14,044 nt of DNA from an uncultured Clostridia bacterium. Lineage in GTDB: Bacteria > Bacillota > Clostridia > Christensenellales > Borkfalkiaceae. Location: positions 1-14,044 of the forward strand of contig CAMAHZ010000017.1 of assembly GCA_945834965.1 (NCBI GenBank). The letters run 5' to 3'. Positions 7,651 through 14,044 of this stretch are shown here, one piece after another (positions within the stretch are counted from its first letter, which is position 1; each line of letters starts with the position of its first letter). The position numbers and the translations under genes were made by a program. The notes below the pieces were generated by a model. The model did no database searches. It had not been told where the DNA came from and saw only the letters and a program-made list of their open reading frames with translations.

Positions 7651-8559
7651 TTAACCGTTACCCATCAGCTTAACCATTACAGCCTTTTGAGCGTGCAACC
7701 TGTTTTCTGCTTCGTCGAAGATTTCCTTTGCGTGTTCTTCAAACACTTCTTCGGTTATTTCTTCGCCCCTATGCGCAGGCAGGCAATGCAAGCACATTAC
7801 GTCGCTCTTTGCAACCGAAAGATTTTCCTTGTTGACCTGATAGCCTTCAAAAGCCTTCTTCCTTGCAGCCCTTTCGCCTTCCTGACCCATAGACGCCCAC
7901 ACGTCGGTATAGACGACGTCTGCATCCTTTAACGCTTCTTTTACGTCGGTAGTAATCGTAACTTCACCGTTAGCTTTTGCCCACTCGATGAGCTTTGCGT
8001 CGGGCTCGTAGCCGTTAGGACAAGCAATCGCAAAGGACATACCTGTCTTGATAGCGCCGACCATCAGACTGTTTGCCATATTGTTGCCGTCGCCTATAAA
8101 AGCCATCTTCAAGCCGCGGAAGCTTCCCTTATATTCCCTTATCGTCATAAGGTCGGCAAGTACCTGACAAGGATGAGCATAATCAGTCAAGCCGTTAATG
8201 ACGGGGATTGAACCGTACTTTGCCAAATCTTCAACTTCCTGTTGAGCAAAGGTACGAATCATAATACCGTCGAGATATCTTGAAAGAACCCTTGCGGTAT
8301 CCTGTACGGGTTCGCCCCTGCCGATTTGCAAATCGTTGCTTGAAAGGAACAAGCCGTAACCGCCGAGCTCGTAAATGCCTACTTCAAAGGAAACTCTCGT
8401 TCTCGTGGAAGATTTTTGGAAAATCATACCGAGCTTTTTGCCCTTTAAATAATCCTTTTGAATGTTGTGCATCCTTTCAAATTTAAGCTGGTCGGCAAGA
8501 TTCAAAATAGATAAAATTTCTTCTCTCGTCAAGTCCTGTAATTTAAGTAAATGCTTCAC
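7651..8559 (-). CDS. argF: Ornithine carbamoyltransferase (anabolic)
   Basis: ArgF joins ornithine and carbamoyl phosphate to make citrulline, using the product of the two genes immediately downstream. In the 302-residue protein the carbamoyl-phosphate site STRTR is at 51-55 and HPCQ at 129-132. The ornithine loop WASMGQE is at 221-227, and HCLPAHRG, with the catalytic cysteine (Cys259), is at 258-265. The SMG loop separates it from aspartate transcarbamylase. The start is GTG at 8557-8559, overlapping the argD stop as GTGA, with a very good ribosome site (GAGGTG, eight bases upstream) and the expected MKHLLKLQDLT opening. I assign it as anabolic from its place in the biosynthetic operon and the absence of arginine deiminase or carbamate kinase genes. 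Confidence 0.97.
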   Translation of the reverse strand: MKHLLKLQDLTREEILSILNLADQLKFERMHNIQKDYLKGKKLGMIFQKSSTRTRVSFEVGIYELGGYGLFLSSNDLQIGRGEPVQDTARVLSRYLDGIMIRTFAQQEVEDLAKYGSIPVINGLTDYAHPCQVLADLMTIREYKGSFRGLKMAFIGDGNNMANSLMVGAIKTGMSFAIACPNGYEPDAKLIEWAKANGEVTITTDVKEALKDADVVYTDVWASMGQEGERAARKKAFEGYQVNKENLSVAKSDVMCLHCLPAHRGEEITEEVFEEHAKEIFDEAENRLHAQKAVMVKLMGNG

Positions 8560-9716
8560 TGTGAAATCACCTCGTTTAATATTTTCAATGCTGTATTTAT
8601 TTCTTCTTTTGTTATATTCAGCGGCGGCAAAAGCCTTACTTTTTCGTGCGCCGTTAGCACCACCAAGCCTTTTTCAAGGCAAGCTTTTGCGATTTCTTTG
8701 GCGGGCTTTGTCGTAGAAATACCTATCATTAAGCCTTCACCTGAAACTGCCGTTACGTTTTTAATGTGTTCTAAGTTAATTTTTAGATATGCGCCCTTGC
8801 CCTGCACTTCCAACAAAAGCTCTGGCGTGAGCCTTTCGATTATCGAAATCGCGCCTGCACACGATACGGGGTTACCGCCGAAGGTTGAGCCGTGGTCGCC
8901 AAAAGTGTATACGTCCTTGCACTTATCAAAGAGCATACAAGCGCCTATGGGCAAGCCGCCGCCTAAACCCTTTGCGGTCGTAACGATATCGGGGTGAATA
9001 CCGACAGATTCATACGCGTAAAGATAGCCCGTTCTGCCGTTACCGCATTGAACTTCGTCACATATTAGAAGTATATCCCTGCTCTTACAGAATTTTTCAA
9101 GCTCTCTTAAAAACTCTTTATCAAGCTGATTGACGCCGCTTTCGCCCTGAATAACTTCCACCATTACCGCACAAGTCTTTTCGGTATAGCATTCGTAGAT
9201 GCCGTCTATCGTAGGCTCTGCGTACTTGAACCCGTCTAAAAACGGGGTAAAGTTTTTATGAAAACTATCCTGCCCCGTCGCAGTCAACGTCGCCATCGTC
9301 CTGCCGTGAAAGGAATTTTTTAAGGTGATAATTTCGTTTCTTCCGTAGCGTGTGTTGCCGTACTTTCTTGCGGCTTTGATTGCGCACTCGTTAGCTTCGG
9401 CGCCGCTGTTTGCGAAAAATACCTTGGACGCCCCCGTCTTTTGACATAAGAGTTTTGCAAGCTCTGCCTGCGGCTGGGAATAATAGAGATTGCTGACGTG
9501 TTGAATTTTATCAAGCTGAGCCTTAACCGCGTTTTTCCACTCTTCGTCGTTTACGCCGAAGATATTTACGCCTATCCCCGTGGCACAGTCAATATACTCT
9601 TTACCGTCGAAGTCGTATAATTTTGCGCCTGAACCTGACTTAAATGCCACGTTAAACCTTGCATATGTAGACGCAACGTATTCTTTATCTGCAGAAATTA
9701 TATCTTGAAGTTCCAT
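8556..9716 (-). CDS. argD: Acetylornithine aminotransferase
   Basis: ArgD is a class III PLP aminotransferase that converts N-acetylglutamate semialdehyde and glutamate to N-acetylornithine and 2-oxoglutarate. The 386-residue protein has FANSGAEANE (101-110) for the cofactor phosphate, SFHGRT (135-140), and ICDEVQCGNGRTG with Asp220 at the pyridine nitrogen. The Schiff-base Lys249 lies in TTAKGLGGGLPIG, and HGSTFGGNPV is at 275-284. Length is typical. The start is ATG at 9714-9716, 50 bases after argB, with a modest GGTG site. The same family includes ornithine and succinylornithine aminotransferases, but the neighbours argB and argF make the arginine role the best reading. The stop overlaps the argF start by four bases. 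Confidence 0.95.
   Translation of the reverse strand: MELQDIISADKEYVASTYARFNVAFKSGSGAKLYDFDGKEYIDCATGIGVNIFGVNDEEWKNAVKAQLDKIQHVSNLYYSQPQAELAKLLCQKTGASKVFFANSGAEANECAIKAARKYGNTRYGRNEIITLKNSFHGRTMATLTATGQDSFHKNFTPFLDGFKYAEPTIDGIYECYTEKTCAVMVEVIQGESGVNQLDKEFLRELEKFCKSRDILLICDEVQCGNGRTGYLYAYESVGIHPDIVTTAKGLGGGLPIGACMLFDKCKDVYTFGDHGSTFGGNPVSCAGAISIIERLTPELLLEVQGKGAYLKINLEHIKNVTAVSGEGLMIGISTTKPAKEIAKACLEKGLVVLTAHEKVRLLPPLNITKEEINTALKILNEVISQ
8568..8573 (-). promoter_or_regulatory. Ribosome binding site that fixes the GTG start of argF
   Basis: GAGGTG sits eight bases upstream of the GTG start, within the argD coding end. With the adjoining bases it matches an extended anti-Shine-Dalgarno complement (GAGGTGAT). 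It supports GTG as the real start. Confidence 0.8.
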
Positions 9717-9748
9717 CTTTACACCAAACTAAACTACTAAAATAAAGA

Positions 9749-9770
9749 CTGATTTAATAGAATAAATCAG
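9749..9770 (-). promoter_or_regulatory. Perfect inverted repeat in the argB-argD gap (stem-loop)
   Basis: CTGATTTA (9749-9756) and TAAATCAG (9763-9770) form an 8-bp stem around a 6-base loop. The stem includes the argB stop codon. On the transcript strand it is followed by TCTTTATTTT, which resembles a weak terminator U-tract. The stem is AT-rich, so it is more likely a partial terminator, processing site or stability element than a full stop. It does not match the TGAAT-N4-ATTCA form of an ArgR box. Confidence 0.4.
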
Positions 9771-10615
9771 CCGTTAAACATTGTTCCGCTACCTTCGTCG
9801 GAAAGAATTTCGATTAAAATTGAATGATAAACCCTGCCGTCGGTAATAAACACGTTTTCTACACCGCGGCGAATTGCATCTTTACAACATTCGATTTTGG
9901 GAATCATACCGCCCGAAATAATGCCCTGCTTAACGAGCCCGGGAATATCGGATACGAATACCTTTTTAATTAAGCTTTCAGGGTCGTCCTTATTCTCTAA
10001 AAGACCGCGTATGTCGGTCATTAAAATAAGGCTTTCCGCACCTAACGCGCCGGCAATAGCAGCTGCCGCCGTATCGGCATTGACGTTATAGACGTTGCCT
10101 TCGTCGTCGTAACCAACTGTTGATACGACGGGTACGTATCCCAAATTAAGCAAGTCGGTAATTAAAGTCGTATCTATATCTACTATTTTACCGACGTAGC
10201 CAAGCTTTTCGTCCTGCATTTCACATTTAATAATGTGCCCGTCCTGACCGCAGATACCGATGGACTTGCCGCCGTGCCTGCAAATTAAATCGACGAGCGT
10301 CTTATTAATCTTGCCCGCAAGAACCATACGAACGATTTCGGCAGTCTCTTTATCGGTATAACGCAGACCGTCGATAAACTTGCTCTCCTTGCCCATCTTT
10401 TTGATAGTTTCGGAAATTTCAGGTCCGCCGCCGTGAACTAACACGACTTTAATTCCCAAAAGATTTAAGACGACCAAATCACGCATAACCGACGATTTTA
10501 AATCTTCGTCAATCATTGCGTTTCCACCGTATTTGACTACGAGAATTTTATTAAAATATTTCTTAATATAAGGCATTGCCTCTATTAAAAATTCTGCCTG
10601 ATTTTGTTTGTTCAT
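9767..10615 (-). CDS. argB: Acetylglutamate kinase, probably arginine-inhibited type
   Basis: ArgB phosphorylates N-acetylglutamate, the committed and usually feedback-controlled step of the cyclic pathway. I place the start at ATG 10613-10615 (282 residues). It has AGGA six bases upstream and lies one base after the argJ stop. A GTG at 10633 is in frame but has no ribosome site and would overlap argJ by 17 bases. Visible motifs are VVKYGGNAM (Lys28), LVHGGGPE (59-66), NADTAAAAIAGALGA (179-193) and SGGMIPK (Lys240). The N-terminal helix EFLIEAMPYIKKYFNK before the kinase core is typical of hexameric arginine-inhibited enzymes such as those of Thermotoga and Pseudomonas, and absent from the insensitive E. 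coli form. Arginine inhibition is therefore inferred. Confidence 0.95.
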   Translation of the reverse strand: MNKQNQAEFLIEAMPYIKKYFNKILVVKYGGNAMIDEDLKSSVMRDLVVLNLLGIKVVLVHGGGPEISETIKKMGKESKFIDGLRYTDKETAEIVRMVLAGKINKTLVDLICRHGGKSIGICGQDGHIIKCEMQDEKLGYVGKIVDIDTTLITDLLNLGYVPVVSTVGYDDEGNVYNVNADTAAAAIAGALGAESLILMTDIRGLLENKDDPESLIKKVFVSDIPGLVKQGIISGGMIPKIECCKDAIRRGVENVFITDGRVYHSILIEILSDEGSGTMFNG

Positions 10616-10616
10616 A

Positions 10617-11834
10617 TCAAGTCCTGTAGTCACCGTTAATTTTTACGTATTCGTAAGTTAAATCGCAACCCCAAGCAGTAGCCTTTACCTTACCGCTGTT
10701 AAGGTTAATATTAATTGACACTTCGTCTTCTAAAAGAATTTCTTTTGCTATCTCTTCGGAAAAATCAATTCCGTAACCTGCCTTGCAGACTGCAATCTCG
10801 CCTTTTTTTGAAGTGAATGAAACGTCGATTGCTTCAACGTCTACCTTTACGCCAGCATAGCCGATTGCGCACAGCACCCTGCCCCAGTTTGCGTCGGCGC
10901 CGAACATTGCAGCCTTTACCAAAGAAGATTTGATAACCGACCTTGCAACTGCCTTTGCAATAGTTTTGCTCGCCGCACCCGTAACGTTGCACTCGATAAG
11001 CTTTGTTGCGCCTTCTCCGTCTTTTGCTATCATACGGGAAAGATACACCGTGCAGTAATTGAGCGCTTTACGGAATTTGTTATAGTCCGCACCGACGGAA
11101 TCGATAAGCTTGTTGCCTGCTAAACCGTTAGCTAAGATACAGCAGGTGTCGTTAGTCGACTGGTCGCCGTCTACGCTGACCATATTAAAGGAATCTTTAA
11201 CGTCGTCGGAAAGCGCCTTTTGCAACATTGCAGGCGTAATTGCAACGTCCGTAGTTAAAAAGATAAGGTTGGTTGCCATGTTGGGGCAGACCATACCTAC
11301 GCCCTTTGCGATAGCGCCCATTGCACATCTCTTGCCGCCGATTTCAAACTCGATTGAAACGCTCTTTTTAACGGTATCCGTCGTCATAATCGCTTCAGAC
11401 GCAAAATCGCTGTTATCGCCAAGCCCTTCCCATATGACGTTTATATGCTCTTTCATGGGAGTAATATCGAGCGGCAGACCGATTACGCCGGTAGAAGCGA
11501 CTATTACGTCTTCTTCCTTAATACCGCTTACGCCGCTGACGAGCTTGCACATCTCTTTAGCAACTTCTAAACCGTTTTTATTACACGTGTTCGCATTACC
11601 GCTGTTGCAGATAATTGCCTGAGCATAGCCGTCCGACAGATTGCTTTTAGTTACAACGACGGGCGCACCTTTAACGAGATTGCTCGTATAAACGCCTGCT
11701 GCAGCAGCCTTTACGTCGCTTACAATTAATGCAAAATCACGCTTTACTTTGTTTTTCCTGATACCGCAGTGAATGCCGTTTGCCTTAAAACCTACAGGCG
11801 CGCACACACCACCGCTAATTTCTTTAATCTTCAT
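10617..11834 (-). CDS. argJ: Ornithine acetyltransferase / glutamate N-acetyltransferase
   Basis: ArgJ transfers acetyl from N-acetylornithine to glutamate, recycling the blocking group; some members also use acetyl-CoA. The 405-residue precursor self-cleaves in the motif PNMAT, giving alpha and beta chains with Thr188 as the new N-terminal nucleophile (cut between Ala187 and Thr188). AKGVGM (176-181) just before the cut, NSGNANTC (77-84), STGVIGLPL (114-122) and the conserved tail NGDYRT are present. No argA or argE is in the window, consistent with ArgJ supplying the cyclic route; whether it is mono- or bifunctional cannot be read from sequence. The start ATG 11832-11834 lies 56 bases after argC, the ribosome site is weak, and that gap holds a possible weak promoter overlapping the argC stop. 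Confidence 0.96.
   Translation of the reverse strand: MKIKEISGGVCAPVGFKANGIHCGIRKNKVKRDFALIVSDVKAAAAGVYTSNLVKGAPVVVTKSNLSDGYAQAIICNSGNANTCNKNGLEVAKEMCKLVSGVSGIKEEDVIVASTGVIGLPLDITPMKEHINVIWEGLGDNSDFASEAIMTTDTVKKSVSIEFEIGGKRCAMGAIAKGVGMVCPNMATNLIFLTTDVAITPAMLQKALSDDVKDSFNMVSVDGDQSTNDTCCILANGLAGNKLIDSVGADYNKFRKALNYCTVYLSRMIAKDGEGATKLIECNVTGAASKTIAKAVARSVIKSSLVKAAMFGADANWGRVLCAIGYAGVKVDVEAIDVSFTSKKGEIAVCKAGYGIDFSEEIAKEILLEDEVSININLNSGKVKATAWGCDLTYEYVKINGDYRT
10622..10625 (-). promoter_or_regulatory. Ribosome binding site that decides the argB start
   Basis: AGGA lies six bases before the ATG at 10615, inside the last argJ codons. The alternative upstream GTG at 10633 is preceded by AAAATTAACG, which has no such site. 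Confidence 0.6.
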
Positions 11835-11890
11835 CTTAATACTTTCTACTAAAAACTTAACTCTCTCTTATAGCTTTTCGGAAATAGGCG

Positions 11891-12823
11891 TTACAAAAGC
11901 GAAGTGCATTCGTCTAAACCGAACATAATATTCATATTCTGGACCGCCGCACCGGAAGCACCCTTACCAAGATTATCGAAAACGCTTGCAATAAATATTC
12001 TTTCGTCGTTACCGCTAACGTAAATCTTTAAGCCGTTAGTCCCCGTTAAGGCGTTAGACGCCAAGAACGAAGGAACTTCTTCTTCGGTTGCAACTTTAAC
12101 CAACTTCTGCTCGGCATAGTACTCCGCAAAATAGCTACGCAAGCTTTCAACCGTCATCTTTTTATTCAAAAGATTTGTAAATAAAGGCACAGTCACGCAC
12201 ATTCCGCTGTAAAAATCGCAGATTATGGGGTTAAAGAGCGGCGCTTGAGATAATCCGCACTCTCTTACCATCTCAGGTAAATGCTTATGACTTAAGCCTA
12301 ATGCGTATTCTCTCGGTGACGAAAGCTCTATATCCCTGTTTTCATCGTTGTATTGAGCGATAGTCTTTTTACCGCCGCCGGAATACCCCGTGAGCGAATG
12401 TGCCGCAAAAGGATAATCGGCGGGGGCAATTCCGCCTTTAACTAAGGGTGCGACGATTGAAATAAAGCCAGTTGCGTGGCACCCGGGATTTGCTAACCTT
12501 TTGCAAGACGCAATCTGCGCCCTTCTCTCTTTGGAAAGCTCGGGAAAGCCGTAAACCCAGTCGGGATTAGTCCTATGTGCGGTTGACGCGTCGATTATCT
12601 TTGCGTTAGGGTTGGTAACAAGCCCGGCAGCTTCTATAGCCGCCTTGTCGGGCAGACAAAGAAAGCTGACGTCCGCAGAGTTTAAACACTCTCTGCGTGC
12701 GTCGATATCCTTTCTCTTTTCGTCGGAAAGGGTTATGAGCGAGATATCGTCACGGGCGGAAAGCCTGTCGTAAATCTGCAAACCCGTAGTTCCTTCTTTG
12801 CCGTCAATAAATACTTTTATCAT
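11891..12823 (-). CDS. argC: N-acetyl-gamma-glutamyl-phosphate reductase, short (uncommon) form
   Basis: ArgC reduces N-acetylglutamyl phosphate with NADPH to N-acetylglutamate semialdehyde. At 310 residues, with the opening FIDGKEGTTGLQIYDRL, it matches the shorter ArgC family (the uncommon TIGR01851-type form known from Pseudomonas and alphaproteobacteria). The roughly 345-residue form is usual in Bacillus and many clostridia. The catalytic cysteine is Cys115 in NPGCHATGF, and the second active-site region SHKHLPEM (178-185) carries His179 and His181. The segment GYSGGGKK at 146-153 is also typical. ATG 12821-12823 overlaps the argG stop as TAATG. The family assignment is from memory of its opening and length; the reaction is well supported by the cysteine motif and context. 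Confidence 0.94.
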   Translation of the reverse strand: MIKVFIDGKEGTTGLQIYDRLSARDDISLITLSDEKRKDIDARRECLNSADVSFLCLPDKAAIEAAGLVTNPNAKIIDASTAHRTNPDWVYGFPELSKERRAQIASCKRLANPGCHATGFISIVAPLVKGGIAPADYPFAAHSLTGYSGGGKKTIAQYNDENRDIELSSPREYALGLSHKHLPEMVRECGLSQAPLFNPIICDFYSGMCVTVPLFTNLLNKKMTVESLRSYFAEYYAEQKLVKVATEEEVPSFLASNALTGTNGLKIYVSGNDERIFIASVFDNLGKGASGAAVQNMNIMFGLDECTSLL

Positions 12824-14043
12824 TACTTAAGCTTCTTTGCGTCCAAAAGTGCTTTAACCTTGATGGGCAGACCAAACAAGTTAATGAATCCCTGAGAATC
12901 CATCTGGTTGTAGCAATCGTCTTCACCGAAGGTTGCAATGTCTTCGCTGTACAACGAATAAGGCGAAGTAATACCTGCGTTCATAACGTTGCCCTTATAA
13001 ATTCTGAGCTTAACGTCACCCGTAACGGTTTCCTGAGTCTTTGCAACGAAAGCGTCCAAAGCTTCTCTTAAAGGCGTAAACCACTGACCGTCGTAGACCA
13101 TTTCACCGTATTTGACGGCAATAAGCTGCTTGTAGTGCTGAGTAGCCTTATCAAGGCAAATAGATTCCAAAAGCTCGTGAGCGGTATATAAAATAGTGCC
13201 GCCGGGGGTTTCGTATACACCCCTTGACTTCATGCCGACGAGCCTGTTTTCTACCATGTCAACGAGACCAACGCCGTTTGCACCGCCGATTTTGTTTAAC
13301 GTTTCGATTAATTCGATTGCACCCATCTTCTTTCCGTCGATTGCGGTGGGTACACCCTTTTCAAAATGAATGGTCAGATAGGTTGACTTATCGGGTGCTT
13401 TCCAAGGCGAAACGCCGAGCTCGCAAATCTTGTCGTAATCGGGTTCGTTTGCAGGGTTTTCAAGGTCCAAACCTTCGTGCGATAAATGCCAAAGGTTCAT
13501 ATCCTTAGAATAGTTGGTTTCTCTGTTTATCTTCAAGGGAATATTGTGAGCTTCCGCATAGTCGATTTCTTCGTCGCGACTCTTGATATCCCAGATACGC
13601 CAAGGAGCAATTATCTTCATTTCGGGTGCGAAGTGCTTAATCGTAAGTTCAAAACGAACCTGGTCGTTACCCTTACCCGTACAGCCGTGGCAAATAGCGT
13701 CTGCACCTTCCTTTTTTGCAATCTCAACAATTCTCTTTGCAATTATAGGGCGCGCAAAAGACGTTCCTAAAAGGTATTTATTTTCGTAAACCGCACCTGC
13801 CTGCATGGTAGGATAGATATAATCTTCGATAAACTCCTTTCTCAAATCTTCTACGTAGAGTTTGGAAGCGCCCGTCTTTAATGCCTTTTCTTCAAGCCCT
13901 TCGAGTTCGCTAGCCTGACCTACGTTTCCGGATACGGCGATAACTTCGCAGTTATCGTAGTTTTCCTTGAGCCAGGGAATGATGATAGACGTATCAAGTC
14001 CACCAGAGTATGCAAGTACAACCTTCTTAATTTTCGTTTCCAT
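12823..14043 (-). CDS. argG: Argininosuccinate synthase
   Basis: ArgG condenses citrulline and aspartate with ATP to argininosuccinate. The 406-residue protein is complete. It starts with ATG at 14041-14043, one base from the window edge, so its ribosome site and the operon promoter are not visible. The N-type PP-loop AYSGGLDTS is at 11-19, TSFARP at 94-99, HGCTGKGNDQVRFE at 119-132, and the citrulline/aspartate region YSKDMNLWHLSHEG at 178-191. Length matches the family. In many bacteria argH follows argG directly; here argC follows instead, and argH is not in the window. Confidence 0.97.
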   Translation of the reverse strand: METKIKKVVLAYSGGLDTSIIIPWLKENYDNCEVIAVSGNVGQASELEGLEEKALKTGASKLYVEDLRKEFIEDYIYPTMQAGAVYENKYLLGTSFARPIIAKRIVEIAKKEGADAICHGCTGKGNDQVRFELTIKHFAPEMKIIAPWRIWDIKSRDEEIDYAEAHNIPLKINRETNYSKDMNLWHLSHEGLDLENPANEPDYDKICELGVSPWKAPDKSTYLTIHFEKGVPTAIDGKKMGAIELIETLNKIGGANGVGLVDMVENRLVGMKSRGVYETPGGTILYTAHELLESICLDKATQHYKQLIAVKYGEMVYDGQWFTPLREALDAFVAKTQETVTGDVKLRIYKGNVMNAGITSPYSLYSEDIATFGEDDCYNQMDSQGFINLFGLPIKVKALLDAKKLK

Positions 14044-14044
14044 T

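Noticed and set aside
8462..8997. Plus-strand frames (84 and 148 codons) opposite argF and argD
   Set aside because: They are antisense shadows of conserved argF/argD coding sequence without motifs or clear ribosome sites.
9749..9770. Reading the argB-argD inverted repeat as an ArgR operator
   Set aside because: It is symmetrical and AT-rich but lacks the TGAAT...ATTCA half-sites, and it sits inside the operon rather than before its first gene.
10616..10633. Upstream in-frame GTG start for argB adding six residues
   Set aside because: It has no ribosome site and would overlap argJ by 17 bases. The ATG at 10615 has AGGA at good spacing.
11110..11622. 170-codon plus-strand frame opposite argJ
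   Set aside because: It overlaps the conserved core of ArgJ including its cleavage site. Its hydrophobic look comes from the complement of argJ codons.
1..14044. Mobile elements, CRISPR arrays, tRNA or rRNA genes
   Set aside because: No transposase, integrase, regularly spaced repeats or structural RNA sequence was seen. The window is almost wholly coding on one strand.

Overview
The window is one long run of minus-strand genes. It reads from right to left as an arginine-biosynthesis operon (argG, argC, argJ, argB, argD, argF, carA, carB) followed by a cysteine desulfurase gene and thiI. It closes at the left edge with a stem-loop terminator, facing the last 20 codons of an unrecognised plus-strand gene. 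Gene boundaries are tight: most are overlaps of 1 to 8 bases or gaps of 1 base, and the three larger gaps are 50 to 68 bases. No stretch above 300 bases lacks a gene. The right edge cuts one base upstream of the argG start, so the operon promoter and any upstream gene such as argH are out of view.

The organism is most likely a Bacillota (Firmicutes), probably an uncultured clostridial lineage. This is inferred from protein style, the NifS-ThiI pair with a ThiI lacking a rhodanese domain, strong GGAGG-type ribosome sites and moderate to low GC. No marker gene is present to place it further.

Together the enzymes cover glutamate to argininosuccinate by the acetyl-recycling route. ArgJ moves acetyl from acetylornithine to glutamate, ArgB and ArgC reduce acetylglutamate to its semialdehyde, and ArgD aminates it. 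CarA and CarB supply carbamoyl phosphate, ArgF makes citrulline and ArgG condenses citrulline with aspartate. Only ArgH is missing for arginine. The two last genes belong to sulfur transfer: the desulfurase probably feeds persulfide sulfur to ThiI for 4-thiouridine in tRNA.

The standout is carB. It encodes 1347 residues, about 275 more than a normal CarB. After a complete synthetase and its MGS allosteric domain, the reading frame continues into a full-length diaminopimelate-epimerase (DapF) fold. In that domain the first catalytic cysteine is alanine, and several substrate-binding residues are changed, while the second catalytic cysteine remains. No ATG, GTG or TTG start lies at the junction, so the DapF part can only be made as a fusion. 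This looks like an epimerase-derived domain with a changed function attached to carbamoyl-phosphate synthetase. Whether it is a ligand sensor, an altered enzyme or a structural appendage cannot be told from the sequence.
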